Shown here piece after piece: positions 17,536-27,028 of a DNA stretch of 64,000 nucleotides. The notes beneath the pieces are model-generated. The model was not told the DNA's origin. It searched no databases and worked only from the letters and a program-made list of their open reading frames with translations. This stretch comes from Kosakonia cowanii JCM 10956 = DSM 18146 (GTDB lineage Bacteria; Pseudomonadota; Gammaproteobacteria; Enterobacterales; Enterobacteriaceae): the NCBI RefSeq assembly GCF_001975225.1, contig NZ_CP019445.1, forward strand, positions 2,542,001 to 2,606,000, written 5' to 3'. A program made the position numbers and the translations under genes. The stretch's first letter is position 1, and each line of letters opens with the position of its first letter.

Positions 17536-20500
17536 TTGCTGCCGTGATTCGCGCCTCATTACGCAACCGCCTGCTGGTTCTGCTGGCGGCGCTTGTCCTC
17601 ACCGGCTGGGGCATCTGGTCGTTGCAGCGCGCGCCGCTTGATGCGCTGCCCGATCTCTCGGATGTGCAGGTGATTATTCGCGCCAGCTATGCGGGCAAAG
17701 CGCCGCAGCTGATAGAGGATCAGGTGACCTATCCGCTCACCACCGCCATGCTCTCGGTGCCGGGGGCGAAAACCGTGCGCGGCTACTCGATGTTTGGCGA
17801 TGCCTATGTCTATGTGCTGTTTGACGATGATACCGATCTCTACTGGGCGCGCTCGCGGGTGCTGGAGAGCCTGAGCCAGATTCAGGCATCGCTGCCCGCC
17901 GGAGTGGAGGTGGGCCTCGGGCCAGATGCCACCGGCGTCGGCTGGATCTATGAGTATGCGCTGGTGGATCGCAGCGGTAAGCACAACCTCGCCGACCTGC
18001 GTGCCTTGCAGGACTGGACGCTGAAATTTGAACTGAAAACTGTGCCCAATGTCGCCGAGGTTGCCAGCGTCGGCGGCATGGTGCGCCAGTACCAGATTGT
18101 GCCGGACCCGCAAAAGATGCGCGCGCTCAATATCACCCATCAGCAGTTAGTAAGCGCGGTGCAGGCGGCGAATCAGGAGAGCGGCGGCGCGCTGCTGGAG
18201 ATGGGCGAAGCGGAGTTTATGCTGCGCACCAGCGGCTACTTGCGCCAGCCGGAGGATTTTCGCCAGACGGTGATTGCCAGCCGCGACGGCGTGCCGGTGA
18301 TGCTTTCCGATATCGCGACCGTGCGCCTCGGGCCGGAGCTGCGCCGGGGCGTGGCGGAGTATAACGGCGAGGGGGAAGTGGCGGGCGGCGTGATTGTGAT
18401 GCGCTACGGCAAGAATGCGCTGCAAACCATTCAGGCGGTCAAAACGAAGCTTGCTGAGATACAAAAAACGTTGCCCGCCGGCGTGGAGATTGTACCGGTT
18501 TACGACCGCTCAACGCTGATTGAGAGCGCCGTCGGCACGCTGACCCATAAGTTGATTGAAGAGTTTATCGTTGTTGCGCTGGTCTGCACGCTGTTCCTGT
18601 TTCACTTTCGCTCGGCGCTGGTGGCGATTATCTCACTGCCGCTGGGCATTCTCGGTGCGTTTATCGTCATGCACTATCAGGGGATCAACGCCAATATCAT
18701 GTCGCTGGGCGGCATCGCAATTGCCATCGGCGCGATGGTCGATGCGGCGATTGTGATGATTGAGAACATGCACAAAGTGATGGAGCAGTGGCGGCACGAT
18801 AACCCTGGCCGCCTGCCAGCGCGGGGCGATTACTGGCGCTTCTCCGAGCAGGCAGCGGTGGAGGTCGGCCCGGCGCTCTTTTGCAGCCTGCTTATCATCA
18901 CCCTGTCGTTTATTCCGGTCTTCTCGCTGGAGGCGCAGGAGGGGCGGATGTTCTCGCCGCTGGCGTTTACCAAAAGCTGGGCGATGGCTGTCGCCGCCGG
19001 GCTTGGCATTACGCTAGTGCCGGTGCTGATGGCGCTCTTTATCCGCGGCAAGATCCCTGATGAGAAGGCCAACCCGATTAACCGCGTGTTGATCCGCCTG
19101 TATGAACCGCTGCTCGATAAGGTGCTGGCGTGGCCGAAAGCGATGCTCGCCATCGCCCTGCTGCTGTTAGTGGCGACCGCCTGGCCGCTCAGCCGCCTTG
19201 GCAGTGAGTTTATGCCGCCGCTGGATGAGGGCGATCTGCTCTATATGCCCTCGACGCTGCCGGGGATTTCCGCCCGTGAAGCGGGGCGCTTACTGCAACA
19301 AACGGATCGTTTGATCAAAAGCGTGCCGGAGGTGGAGAGCGTGTTTGGTAAGGCGGGCAGGGCGGAGAGCGCGACCGACCCTGCGCCGTTGACCATGCTG
19401 GAAACCACCATTCGCTTTAAACCGCGCGCGCAGTGGCGGCCCGGCATGACGCCGGAAAAACTGATCGATGAGCTGGATAAAACCGTCAGCGTGCCGGGCA
19501 TCGCCAATGTCTGGGTGCCGCCGATCCGTAACCGCCTCGACATGCTGGCGACCGGCATTAAGAGCCCGGTAGGGATTAAGGTGAACGGCAATAACATTGC
19601 CGATATTGAGCGCGTGGCGCAGAAGATTGAGCAGGTGGTAAAAAGCGTGCCGGGCGTCACCTCCGCGCTGGCGGAGCGGCTGGCTGGCGGGCGCTATGTT
19701 GATATCAACATTAATCGCCAGCAGGCCGCGCGTTATGGCGTCTCGGTGCAGGAGTTGCAGTCGCTGGTCGCAACCTTAGTGGGCGGCGAAAAGATTGGCG
19801 AGGTGTTACAGGGGCGCGAGCGGTTCCCCATCAATGTGCGTTACCCGCGGGATCTTCGGGCGAACGTCGACGATCTGCGCGCACTACCGGTGATCACCGC
19901 CAGCGGCAGCCAGATTGCGCTCGGCGATCTGGCAGAGGTGGTGATTACCGAAGGGCCGCCGATGCTGAAGAGCGAGAATGCACGCTTGTCGAACTGGATC
20001 TACGTCGATCTGCGCGGGCGTGATTTGAAGTCGGCGGTGGAGGAGATGCAGCAGCGGGTAGCGCAGCAGGTGGCACTGCCGCAGGGCGTTACGCTCAGCT
20101 GGTCCGGGCAGTTTGAGTATCTCGAACGCGCGACGGCGAAGTTGAAAATTGTCCTGCCGGTGACGCTGATAATTATCTTTGTGCTGCTGTTTATTACCTT
20201 CAAACGAGTGAGTGATGTCTTATTAATTATGGGGACATTGCCCTTCGCATTAATAGGCGGCGTCTGGTTGCTCTGGCTGCTGGGATATAACTTATCGGTG
20301 GCGGGCGCCGTCGGCTTTATTGCGCTGGCCGGTGTGGCGGCAGAGTTCGGGGTTATTATGGTGCTCTATCTTAATCATGCCCTTGAGAAATATCGCATCT
20401 CTGAATCCGATGAACCTAATACGCGACTGCTTCTCGCGATACACGAGGGGGCGGTTTTACGCGTGCGCCCAAAAGTGATGACGGTAGCGACCATTATGGC

Positions 20501-20651
20501 CGGGCTGCTGCCGATCATGTGGGGCGGCGGCAGCGGTGCAGAGGTGATGAGTCGTATCGCGGCACCGATGATCGGCGGGATGGTTACCGCACCGCTGCTC
20601 TCAATGCTGGTGATTCCGGCGCTCTATTATTTACTCCATCGAAAACGCTGA
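17532..20651 (+). CDS. cusA: Cu(I)/Ag(I) RND efflux pump CusA
   Basis: A 1039-residue heavy-metal RND transporter with the usual twelve membrane segments and two large periplasmic loops. The three methionines that bind Cu(I) in E. coli CusA (M573, M623, M672) are conserved at 572 (LLYMPSTLP), 622 (PLTMLETT) and 671 (RLDMLATG), which argues for Cu/Ag rather than Zn/Co/Cd. It is proton-driven and exports metal through CusB and the outer channel. It is the last gene of the operon; pagP follows after a separate promoter region. Confidence 0.95.
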   Translation: MIAAVIRASLRNRLLVLLAALVLTGWGIWSLQRAPLDALPDLSDVQVIIRASYAGKAPQLIEDQVTYPLTTAMLSVPGAKTVRGYSMFGDAYVYVLFDDDTDLYWARSRVLESLSQIQASLPAGVEVGLGPDATGVGWIYEYALVDRSGKHNLADLRALQDWTLKFELKTVPNVAEVASVGGMVRQYQIVPDPQKMRALNITHQQLVSAVQAANQESGGALLEMGEAEFMLRTSGYLRQPEDFRQTVIASRDGVPVMLSDIATVRLGPELRRGVAEYNGEGEVAGGVIVMRYGKNALQTIQAVKTKLAEIQKTLPAGVEIVPVYDRSTLIESAVGTLTHKLIEEFIVVALVCTLFLFHFRSALVAIISLPLGILGAFIVMHYQGINANIMSLGGIAIAIGAMVDAAIVMIENMHKVMEQWRHDNPGRLPARGDYWRFSEQAAVEVGPALFCSLLIITLSFIPVFSLEAQEGRMFSPLAFTKSWAMAVAAGLGITLVPVLMALFIRGKIPDEKANPINRVLIRLYEPLLDKVLAWPKAMLAIALLLLVATAWPLSRLGSEFMPPLDEGDLLYMPSTLPGISAREAGRLLQQTDRLIKSVPEVESVFGKAGRAESATDPAPLTMLETTIRFKPRAQWRPGMTPEKLIDELDKTVSVPGIANVWVPPIRNRLDMLATGIKSPVGIKVNGNNIADIERVAQKIEQVVKSVPGVTSALAERLAGGRYVDININRQQAARYGVSVQELQSLVATLVGGEKIGEVLQGRERFPINVRYPRDLRANVDDLRALPVITASGSQIALGDLAEVVITEGPPMLKSENARLSNWIYVDLRGRDLKSAVEEMQQRVAQQVALPQGVTLSWSGQFEYLERATAKLKIVLPVTLIIIFVLLFITFKRVSDVLLIMGTLPFALIGGVWLLWLLGYNLSVAGAVGFIALAGVAAEFGVIMVLYLNHALEKYRISESDEPNTRLLLAIHEGAVLRVRPKVMTVATIMAGLLPIMWGGGSGAEVMSRIAAPMIGGMVTAPLLSMLVIPALYYLLHRKR

Positions 20652-20756
20652 CCTTAATATGCGCCTCGGCAACGGGGCGCTTGATACTTTATTAAGTTTT
20701 GTAACCAGCCAGCAAATGGGACTCTTCCTGGCAGGTTTAAGAACAACACTAATTTC

Positions 20757-20773
20757 GTTAAGGAACTATTAAG
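20757..20773 (+). promoter_or_regulatory. Candidate PhoP box upstream of pagP
   Basis: Direct repeat GTTAAG-N5-ATTAAG with the 11-bp period of PhoP boxes, 48 bases before the chosen pagP start. It differs from the consensus GTTTA-type halves, so support is moderate; pagP is PhoPQ-activated in Salmonella. Confidence 0.35.
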
Positions 20774-20821
20774 GTAAGGTGTCGGAAAATAGAAGTTGAT
20801 TTGTTATATGGAAAATTTGTT

Positions 20822-21385
20822 GTGGCTGTTTATAAAAAATTTAAATATTTCGCTGTCTTTTTGTGTTTACAGATTTTACTGATTCCAACACTTCACGCAG
20901 CAGACAAACCCTGGTACACCGTTTTCGCTGACAACGTTAAGCAAACGTGGCAGCAGCCGGATAACTACGATCTCTATGTGCCTGCCATCACCTGGCATGC
21001 GCGTTTCGCCTATGACAAGGACAAAACCGATCGCTATAACGAGCGTCCGTGGGGCGCAGGCTTTGGTCAGGATCGCTGGGATGAGAAGGGGAACTGGCAC
21101 GGGCTCTACCTGATGGCGTTTAAAGACTCCTTTAACAAGTGGGAGCCGATTGGCGGCTACGGCTGGGAAAAGACCTGGCGCCCGCTGGCGGATGAGAATT
21201 TCCATCTGGGTCTTGGTTACACCGCGGGTGTTACCGCGCGCGATAACTGGAAGTACATTCCGATTCCGGTGCTGCTGCCGCTGGCCTCAATTGGCTATGG
21301 ACCGGCGACGTTCCAGATGACCTACATTCCCGGCACTTACAACAACGGTAACGTTTACTTCGCGTGGATGCGCTTCCAGTTTTGA
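20822..21385 (+). CDS. pagP: Lipid A palmitoyltransferase PagP
   Basis: An outer-membrane eight-stranded beta-barrel acyltransferase that moves palmitate from phospholipid to lipid A. The core matches E. coli PagP closely, including the catalytic His in [10 protein letters not shown] and the Asp-Ser pair in AFKDSFN; it ends [10 protein letters not shown]. The start is not obvious. I prefer GTG at 20822, with GGA nine bases upstream, because it gives 187 residues and a normal 26-residue signal peptide ending LHA; a TTG at 20801 would add seven residues. It is the normal neighbour of cspE. Confidence 0.9.
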   Translation: MAVYKKFKYFAVFLCLQILLIPTLHAADKPWYTVFADNVKQTWQQPDNYDLYVPAITWHARFAYDKDKTDRYNERPWGAGFGQDRWDEKGNWHGLYLMAFKDSFNKWEPIGGYGWEKTWRPLADENFHLGLGYTAGVTARDNWKYIPIPVLLPLASIGYGPATFQMTYIPGTYNNGNVYFAWMRFQF

Positions 21386-21532
21386 TCGACGCATCAGTGG
21401 TTATAGTGGACAAAGAGTAAACAGCGCGAAAAACGCGGAATAATGCGGCGCTGGAAAAAAAGTTCGCGACATTTATCACTTTTTCGCGAATAACGACTGG
21501 ACAAAACTCGCGACAATTGTTGTACTGATACC

Positions 21533-21557
21533 CGACACAGCATTTGTGTCGTTTTTT
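21533..21557 (+). terminator. Terminator-like hairpin in the cspE leader
   Basis: CGACACA / TGTGTCG with a five-base loop followed by six T, ending about 18 bases before the cspE ATG. Either it ends pagP transcripts or it is an attenuator inside the cspE leader; Csp proteins are known antiterminators. Confidence 0.6.
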
Positions 21558-21575
21558 CATGTAAAGGTAATTTTG

Positions 21576-21785
21576 ATGTCTAAGATTAAAGGTAACGTTA
21601 AGTGGTTTAATGAATCCAAAGGATTCGGTTTCATTACTCCGGAAGATGGCAGCAAAGACGTGTTCGTACACTTCTCTGCAATCCAGAGCAATGGTTTCAA
21701 AACCCTGGCCGAAGGTCAGCGCGTTGAGTTTGAAATCACTAACGGTGCCAAAGGCCCATCTGCTGCTAACGTAATGCCTGTTTAA
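21576..21785 (+). CDS. cspE: Cold-shock-family RNA chaperone CspE
   Basis: A 69-residue single cold-shock domain with RNP1 (KGFGFITP) and RNP2 (VFVHFSAI). CspE is constitutively made, melts RNA hairpins and acts as a transcription antiterminator. It matches E. coli CspE except near the C-terminus (NVMPV rather than NVIAL). The ATG at 21576 follows AAAGGTAAT. A strong terminator follows. Confidence 0.97.
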   Translation: MSKIKGNVKWFNESKGFGFITPEDGSKDVFVHFSAIQSNGFKTLAEGQRVEFEITNGAKGPSAANVMPV

Positions 21786-21808
21786 TCAGCGCGTACAGCA
21801 AGAATTCC

Positions 21809-21834
21809 AAAACCCGCCGCAAGGCGGGTTTTTT
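21809..21834 (+). terminator. Intrinsic terminator of cspE
   Basis: AAAACCCGCC / GGCGGGTTTT with a GCAA tetraloop and T tract; convergent crcB ends eight bases beyond. Confidence 0.88.
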
Positions 21835-21841
21835 ATTGCCT

Positions 21842-22225
21842 TCAGTTTGCGTTAGCGGTTGAGAGGAGCCAGAACGCCAGTGCGGTCATGGCAAACGATC
21901 CCAACAGGTTAACGGCGACATTTAGCAGCGCCCAACCTGCGCGCCCTTCCTGCAGTAAAAACACCACTTCTGCCGAAAAGGTGGAGAAGGTCGTTAACCC
22001 GCCGCAAAATCCGGTAGTTATCAGCACTTTCCACACCGGATCGATATGCGTCATACGATTAAACCACGCCAGCCCGGCACCAATAATAAATGCGCCAATT
22101 AAGTTAGCCGTCAGCGTACCGAGCGGAATAATTTGATGAACCGGGTTAAGTTTCATACTCAGCATCCAGCGCGCCACGCTGCCCGTGCCTCCGCCGATAA
22201 ATACCGCTAAAAGGAGTTGTAACAC
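21842..22225 (-). CDS. crcB: Fluoride channel CrcB (Fluc)
   Basis: A 127-residue four-helix inner-membrane protein that works as an antiparallel dimer to let fluoride out of the cell. The signature [15 protein letters not shown] and the N-terminal [10 protein letters not shown] are both present. I saw no fluoride riboswitch in the short region (22226-22314) shared with the divergent ybeM. Confidence 0.95.
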   Translation of the reverse strand: MLQLLLAVFIGGGTGSVARWMLSMKLNPVHQIIPLGTLTANLIGAFIIGAGLAWFNRMTHIDPVWKVLITTGFCGGLTTFSTFSAEVVFLLQEGRAGWALLNVAVNLLGSFAMTALAFWLLSTANAN

Positions 22226-22314
22226 TGAGCTATCCTGCTATCTGATAAGTGAATGTGCCGAGTTTACCGTCGTGGCCGGAAGCTGGCTATGGCAATACTG
22301 TAAGGAGAAACGTG

Positions 22315-23103
22315 ATGATTGTTGCTGCCGGACAATTTGCTGTCACACCCGTGTGGCAAACTAACGCCCGTACGTGTGTATCCTTAATGGCACAGGCCAC
22401 GCGCCAACAGGCCTCGCTGCTGGTGCTGCCAGAGGCATTACTGGCGCGGGATGATAATGACCCGCATATGTCGGTGAAATCCGCGCAGCGGCTTGATGAG
22501 GGCTTTCTGAGCCTGCTTTGCGAAGAGAGCCGACGTAATACCATGACTACTGTGCTGACTGTGCATGTTCCGTCAACAGCGGGCAGGGCGGTTAATACGC
22601 TGGTGGTATTGCGCGGCGGGGAGATCATCGCGCAGTATGCCAAGCTGCATCTTTATGATGCGTTCAGCATGCAGGAGTCCGCGCGGGTCGATGCCGGAAA
22701 CACATTGCCACCGCTGATTGAGGTGGAGGGGATGCAGGTGGGTCTGATGACCTGTTACGATCTTCGTTTCCCGGAGCTAGCGTTATCGCTGGCCTTACAG
22801 GGTGCTGAGCTGCTGGTGCTACCCGCCGCCTGGGTACGCGGGCCGCTAAAAGAGATGCACTGGGCAACGTTGCTTGCCGCGCGGGCGCTGGACACCACCT
22901 GTTATCTGGTGGCTGCTGGCGAGTGCGGCAACAAGAATATTGGCCAAAGCCGGATCGTCGATCCGCAAGGTGTTACGCTTGCCGCGGCAGCCGAGGAGGC
23001 GCAGTTAATTTTTGCCGACGTGACGGCTGAGCGCGTGGCGCATACGCGGGAAAAACTTCCCGTTTTACTCAATCGCCGTTTTGCGCATCCTCAATTGTTG
23101 TGA
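22315..23103 (+). CDS. ybeM: Nitrilase-family amidase (deaminated glutathione amidase)
   Basis: A 262-residue C-N hydrolase with an intact Glu-Lys-Cys triad: E40 (LVLPEALL), K110 (QYAKLHLYD) and C147 ([11 protein letters not shown]). Its relatives, bacterial YbeM and Nit1, hydrolyse deaminated glutathione as metabolite repair. The ATG at 22315 follows AAGGAG; the frame extends upstream to 22249 without support. As I recall, the E. coli K-12 copy is interrupted; here it is complete. Confidence 0.9.
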   Translation: MIVAAGQFAVTPVWQTNARTCVSLMAQATRQQASLLVLPEALLARDDNDPHMSVKSAQRLDEGFLSLLCEESRRNTMTTVLTVHVPSTAGRAVNTLVVLRGGEIIAQYAKLHLYDAFSMQESARVDAGNTLPPLIEVEGMQVGLMTCYDLRFPELALSLALQGAELLVLPAAWVRGPLKEMHWATLLAARALDTTCYLVAAGECGNKNIGQSRIVDPQGVTLAAAAEEAQLIFADVTAERVAHTREKLPVLLNRRFAHPQLL

Positions 23104-23231
23104 TGTTTTTTTAATCAGTGCTTGATTCATCTCGTTACAGATTGCTATTGTGTGCGCGCACTGAATGACCGTTAATGGTGTCAGGTTATCAACGGTGCTT
23201 TTTACAGCCTGTTTTATGAAAGAAGGTATCT

Positions 23232-23429
23232 ATGGGTGAGATTAGTATTACTAAACTGCTGGTCGTGGCCGCGTTAGTGGTTCTGCTGTTTGGGACCAAG
23301 AAACTGCGTACACTGGGCGGCGATCTTGGTGCAGCGATCAAGGGCTTCAAAAAAGCCATGAACGATGATGATGCTGCGAAGAAAGACGCAGACGTTGTCA
23401 CAGCAGAGAAACTCTCTCACAAAGAGTAA
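23232..23429 (+). CDS. tatE: Sec-independent translocase subunit TatE
   Basis: A 65-residue TatA-like protein: one N-terminal membrane helix (about 6-20), a short hinge [10 protein letters not shown], an amphipathic helix and a charged tail. It can partly replace TatA in twin-arginine export. An AAAGAAGG ribosome-binding site precedes the ATG. It converges on lipA with a shared terminator. Confidence 0.96.
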   Translation: MGEISITKLLVVAALVVLLFGTKKLRTLGGDLGAAIKGFKKAMNDDDAAKKDADVVTAEKLSHKE

Positions 23430-23446
23430 TCGCGCCACGACAGGCG

Positions 23447-23475
23447 AAAAAAAACCGGCTATCAGCCGGTTTTTC
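23447..23475. terminator. Bidirectional terminator between tatE and lipA
   Basis: AAAACCGGCT / AGCCGGTTTT with a three-base loop and A/T tracts on both sides. Confidence 0.85.
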
Positions 23476-23496
23476 TGTATTGAGTGTAAGTAAGTG

Positions 23497-24461
23497 TTAC
23501 TTCACTTCCATCCCTTTGGCCTGCAAATCTGCATGGTAGGAGGAGCGGACGAACGGACCGCAAGCTGCATGGGTAAAGCCCATCGCCAGCGCTTCCTCTT
23601 TCATCTCTTCAAACTCATCCGGGCTGACGTAGCGCTGCACTGGCAGGTGATGACGGCTCGGTTGCAGATACTGGCCCAGCGTCAGCATGGTCACGCCATG
23701 GCGGCGCAGATCGCGCATCACTTCAATGATTTCCGCATTGGTTTCGCCTAAACCGACCATCAGGCCCGATTTCGTCGGGATCTCCGGATGCGCTTCTTTA
23801 AAACGCTCCAGCAGTTTCAGCGACCAGTTATAATCCGCACCAGGACGCACCTGGCGGTAGATACGCGGCACGTTTTCCAGGTTGTGGTTGAACACGTCCG
23901 GCGGCGTGGCGGTGAGAATATCAAGCGCGCGATCCATACGGCCGCGGAAGTCCGGCACCAGGGTTTCGATTTTGATCGTCGGGCTCTTCTCACGAATCGC
24001 GGTAATGCAGTCAGCAAAGTGCTGAGCGCCGCCGTCACGCAGATCGTCGCGGTCAACGGAGGTGATGACCACATAACGCAGCGCCATATCAGCAATGGTC
24101 TGCGCCAGTTTCAGCGGTTCGTTGGTATCCGGCGCAACAGGACGGCCATGCGCCACATCGCAGAAGGGCAGCGACGCGTACAGATGGCGCCAAGGATCAT
24201 AAACGTGGCGGTACCGTGGTTGAAACACTCAGCGAGGTTCGGGCAGGAAGCCTCTTCACAAACAGAGTGCAGCCCGTTTTTGCGCATGGCAGCTTTGATA
24301 CCCTGGATACGGGAGGAGTCGGCCGGGAGTTTGATTTTCATCCATTCCGGTTTTCTTAACAGGGCTTCACGCTCTGTTGCCACGTTTTTTACCGGGATAA
24401 GCGCCATTTTATCGGCGTCGCGATACTTTACACCGCGTTCCATCACAATGGGTTTACTCAT
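23497..24461 (-). pseudogene. lipA: Lipoyl synthase LipA, disrupted by a one-base deletion
   Basis: LipA inserts two sulfurs into octanoyl groups on lipoyl domains. From the ATG at 24461 the first 99 residues match E. coli LipA, with the auxiliary-cluster cysteines C68, C73 and C79 and the first two radical-SAM cysteines C94 and C98. After CTRRCP the frame changes: expected CCT TTC TGC is CCT TCT GCG, one base short near 24164-24168. Translation would stop after 116 residues. The rest, from [10 protein letters not shown] to GMEVK, is intact in another frame down to 23497. The span is 965 bases, one fewer than 321 codons plus stop. Either a real mutation or an assembly error. Confidence 0.9.
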
Positions 24462-24671
24462 AGCGTGCGTGTTCCAGTTGCGGGTGACGAAGAAGGCATT
24501 TCAATTCAAGGAGAAGTTGTATTTATCAACTATTTTTGAATTAACGTAGGCGCAGTATACCATCTATAGCGGGGATAAAGCAGCCTGACGGACTGCCAAA
24601 TTGTGAAATAGTTGTTGTTTTGTGCTAAAGGCCCGCAGGCCATTTATCACTTTTCCTGGTACCAGCGGGCG

Positions 24672-25625
24672 TTAAAACGCCCGTCTGATCACATCTACCA
24701 CGCTCTCCAGCACCGGGTCGCGCAGGCTTAACTTGTTGTAGTAAAGCGAAATATCCAGGCGCTCATTGTTGACCGGCGGGAAGGGGATCTCGACCAGCGG
24801 CCAGCAGTGGCGGAAAAGTTCATATAAACGGTACGGCATCAGCCCGAGCAGATCGCTGCTACCAATCAGTGCAGCGATTGTGAACATATTGTAACTGCTA
24901 AACGAGACCTGGCGTTCAGGGAAGAGATCCTGCATCCGCTGGCGCAGCGCGCTCAGGTTCTGCCCCTCAAGCATCAACAGCGTGTGCTCATACTTCTGCA
25001 ACACCAGCTCATTAATCGGTTCGTTCAGGCAAGGGTGATCTTTGCGGCACACCAGCATCAGGCGGTCAGAAAAGAGTACGTGGTGATTGATGGTGCGCGA
25101 ACTGGCGATATGGGTATCGATAATCAGATCGGTCTGGAACTGGCTGAGCTGACTTTCAGCATCGCTTATCGGGATGTTGCGCATCATCAGATGCGGGGCG
25201 CTCTCTTTGATCGCCTGAAAGACCACCGGGATCACCAGTGCACCGATAGAGGGCGTCGTGCCCACCGTTATCGTGCGCTGCTTATCGTAGCTGCCGGTTA
25301 AATCGAGCGCGCCGAGAATCGACTCCAGCCCCTGGCTGATATATTCATGCAGATGGGCTGCATAAGCGGTCGGCGTCACGCCCTGACCTTTGCGAATGAA
25401 AAGCGGATCGGGAAATATTGAACGCAATTTTTGGATTGACTGGCTAATAGCGGATGGCGTCAGGTTTAGCACTTTCGCGGCGTTAACGATCCCTTTATGC
25501 ACATATACCGCCTCAAAAATGGTCAATAAATTGAGATCAATATTGCGCAGGGTTCGGAAGACTTGCGGCTTATCATCCTGGGGACGCACTGTTATTCGCT
25601 TTTCCGGCAGGCTCTTATTATCCAC
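24672..25625 (-). CDS. ybeF: LysR-family transcriptional regulator YbeF
   Basis: A 317-residue LysR-type regulator, the same length as E. coli YbeF. The winged helix lies at about residues 30-88 (LLTIFEAVYVHKGIVNAAKV ... LTPSAISQSIQKLR), followed by the periplasmic-binding-like effector domain. The effector and targets are unknown. It sits between lipA and lipB in the same orientation, as in E. coli. Confidence 0.92.
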   Translation of the reverse strand: MDNKSLPEKRITVRPQDDKPQVFRTLRNIDLNLLTIFEAVYVHKGIVNAAKVLNLTPSAISQSIQKLRSIFPDPLFIRKGQGVTPTAYAAHLHEYISQGLESILGALDLTGSYDKQRTITVGTTPSIGALVIPVVFQAIKESAPHLMMRNIPISDAESQLSQFQTDLIIDTHIASSRTINHHVLFSDRLMLVCRKDHPCLNEPINELVLQKYEHTLLMLEGQNLSALRQRMQDLFPERQVSFSSYNMFTIAALIGSSDLLGLMPYRLYELFRHCWPLVEIPFPPVNNERLDISLYYNKLSLRDPVLESVVDVIRRAF

Positions 25626-25932
25626 GCTTGTGCTCCGTTTTCATTCGCAATATGAATGATAGTTGAATTTGTTTTTTTTGTTCATCAGCAAACTGAGTTA
25701 ACGTCCTGTCTCGTCTCATCATTACGTAGATTTTTTCATCACGATGCCGGGCAATGCAGTCGGAAAACAATTGGCCTGAAGCATATGTAAGAAGTCTGGC
25801 GAAGCATGGTAACGCATATTAGCCAGAGAGGGCAGGCAGGTTGAAAATAGAGAATATGGCTTCTATTGTAAAGCGTTAACAGGGCAAATATATAACGACC
25901 CGCACAAATTGCGGGCCGTGATACATCATACA
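25626..25932. other. Intergenic region between lipB and ybeF, no gene recognised
   Basis: It holds a weak inverted repeat without a U tract just after lipB (CCCGCA ... TGCGGG, about 25901-25916) and AT-rich sequence probably serving ybeF. The short minus-strand frame over 25739-25933 has no family resemblance. Confidence 0.5.
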
Positions 25933-26574
25933 TTAAGCGCTCATATATTGATGAGGCGGATTGTTTAGTAACGCTAAAAAGTGCTGGATAAGAATCGTCC
26001 TTATTTTATCCATGCTCGCGTTTTCAACAAGTTTGCTGACCTGGGTCATTTCCATTCCGGCATAACCGCACGGGTTGATGCGCATAAACGGCGCCAGGTC
26101 CATATCAATATTCAGCGCCAGGCCATGGAATGAGCAACCTTTGCGGATGCGTAAACCGAGCGAGCAGATCTTCTTGCCATCGACATAGACACCCGGCGCA
26201 TCCGGCCGTGCATTCGCCACAATATCGAGCTGCGCCAGGGTATTGATCACCGTGTTTTCCAGCAGCGTGACCAGCTCACGCACGCCAATTTTCCGGCGCT
26301 TGAGGTTAATCAACACGTACATAACCTGCTGACCCGGCCCGTGGTAGGTTACCTGGCCGCCGCGATCGCTCTGAATGACCGGAATATCGCCCGCGGCGAG
26401 CACGTGTTCGGCTTTACCGGCCTGGCCCTGAGTAAAAACAGGCGGGTGTTCCACCAGCCAGATCTCGTCGGGGGTGTCGTCATCGCGGCGATCGGTGAAG
26501 TCGTGCATCTCCTGAGAGACATGCGCGTAGGGCTGTAAACCAAGATTGCGGATAAGAATGGTGTCCTGAGACAA
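25933..26574 (-). CDS. lipB: Octanoyl-[ACP]-protein N-octanoyltransferase LipB
   Basis: A 213-residue transferase that moves octanoate from acyl carrier protein to lipoyl domains, the step before LipA. The acyl-thioester cysteine C169 (INPCGYAG) and the lysine K135 ([10 protein letters not shown]) are present, with the [11 protein letters not shown] motif at 71-81. The start is a TTG at 26574; no in-frame ATG gives the conserved N-terminus. The C-terminal 40 residues diverge from E. coli. LipB is intact, in contrast to lipA. Confidence 0.93.
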   Translation of the reverse strand: MSQDTILIRNLGLQPYAHVSQEMHDFTDRRDDDTPDEIWLVEHPPVFTQGQAGKAEHVLAAGDIPVIQSDRGGQVTYHGPGQQVMYVLINLKRRKIGVRELVTLLENTVINTLAQLDIVANARPDAPGVYVDGKKICSLGLRIRKGCSFHGLALNIDMDLAPFMRINPCGYAGMEMTQVSKLVENASMDKIRTILIQHFLALLNNPPHQYMSA

Positions 26575-26661
26575 AACGGCATCTCCGGCGGAGAAAAGAG
26601 TGCGGGGAGTATATCACAGCGAAAACGTTACCCGAATGGCTCCGGGTAACGTCACTAACTT

Positions 26662-26925
26662 TTACAGCACCATACGAACAATTTCGATATTGCCAAGCTC
26701 TTCGTACAGCGTTTCAACTTGTTCAATATGCGTCGCGTTGATGGTAATTGAGACCGAGTGGTAGTTGCCTTTGCTGCTCGGTTTTACCTGCGGAGAGTAA
26801 TCACCTGGCGCATGGCGCTGTACCACTTCAACCACCAGATCAACCAGCTCAGGCTTCGCCAGACCCATCACTTTGTAAGTAAAAGGTGTCGGGAATTCAA
26901 GCAGTTCTTTAAGATTGGTTTTCAT
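26662..26925 (-). CDS. ybeD: DUF493 family protein YbeD
   Basis: An 87-residue ACT-like alpha/beta protein almost identical to E. coli YbeD. Its exact role is unknown. It lies between dacA and lipB as in most enterobacteria. Confidence 0.94.
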   Translation of the reverse strand: MKTNLKELLEFPTPFTYKVMGLAKPELVDLVVEVVQRHAPGDYSPQVKPSSKGNYHSVSITINATHIEQVETLYEELGNIEIVRMVL

Positions 26926-26949
26926 GTCAGCTCCGGCGTAAAAAATAAC

Positions 26950-26978
26950 AACTCCTGCCGAAGGGGCAGGAGTTTTTT
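26950..26978 (-). terminator. Terminator between dacA and ybeD
   Basis: Stem ACTCCTGCC / GGCAGGAGT; on the minus strand it is followed by a T-rich run, on the plus strand by six T. Confidence 0.75.
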
Positions 26979-27028
26979 GAGATGTTCAGTATATGGGGGC
27001 AGAGATCACACTTTCAAGTGCGCAATCT

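Noticed and set aside
13701..20800. Transposon carrying the metal-efflux operon
   Set aside because: No transposase and no terminal inverted repeats or target duplications were seen at either edge.
22226..22314. Fluoride riboswitch before crcB
   Set aside because: The gap to ybeM is short and I saw no crcB-motif RNA features.
24160..24172. Programmed frameshift in lipA
   Set aside because: The site is not a X XXY YYZ slippery heptamer, and no stimulatory structure is evident; a plain deletion explains it.
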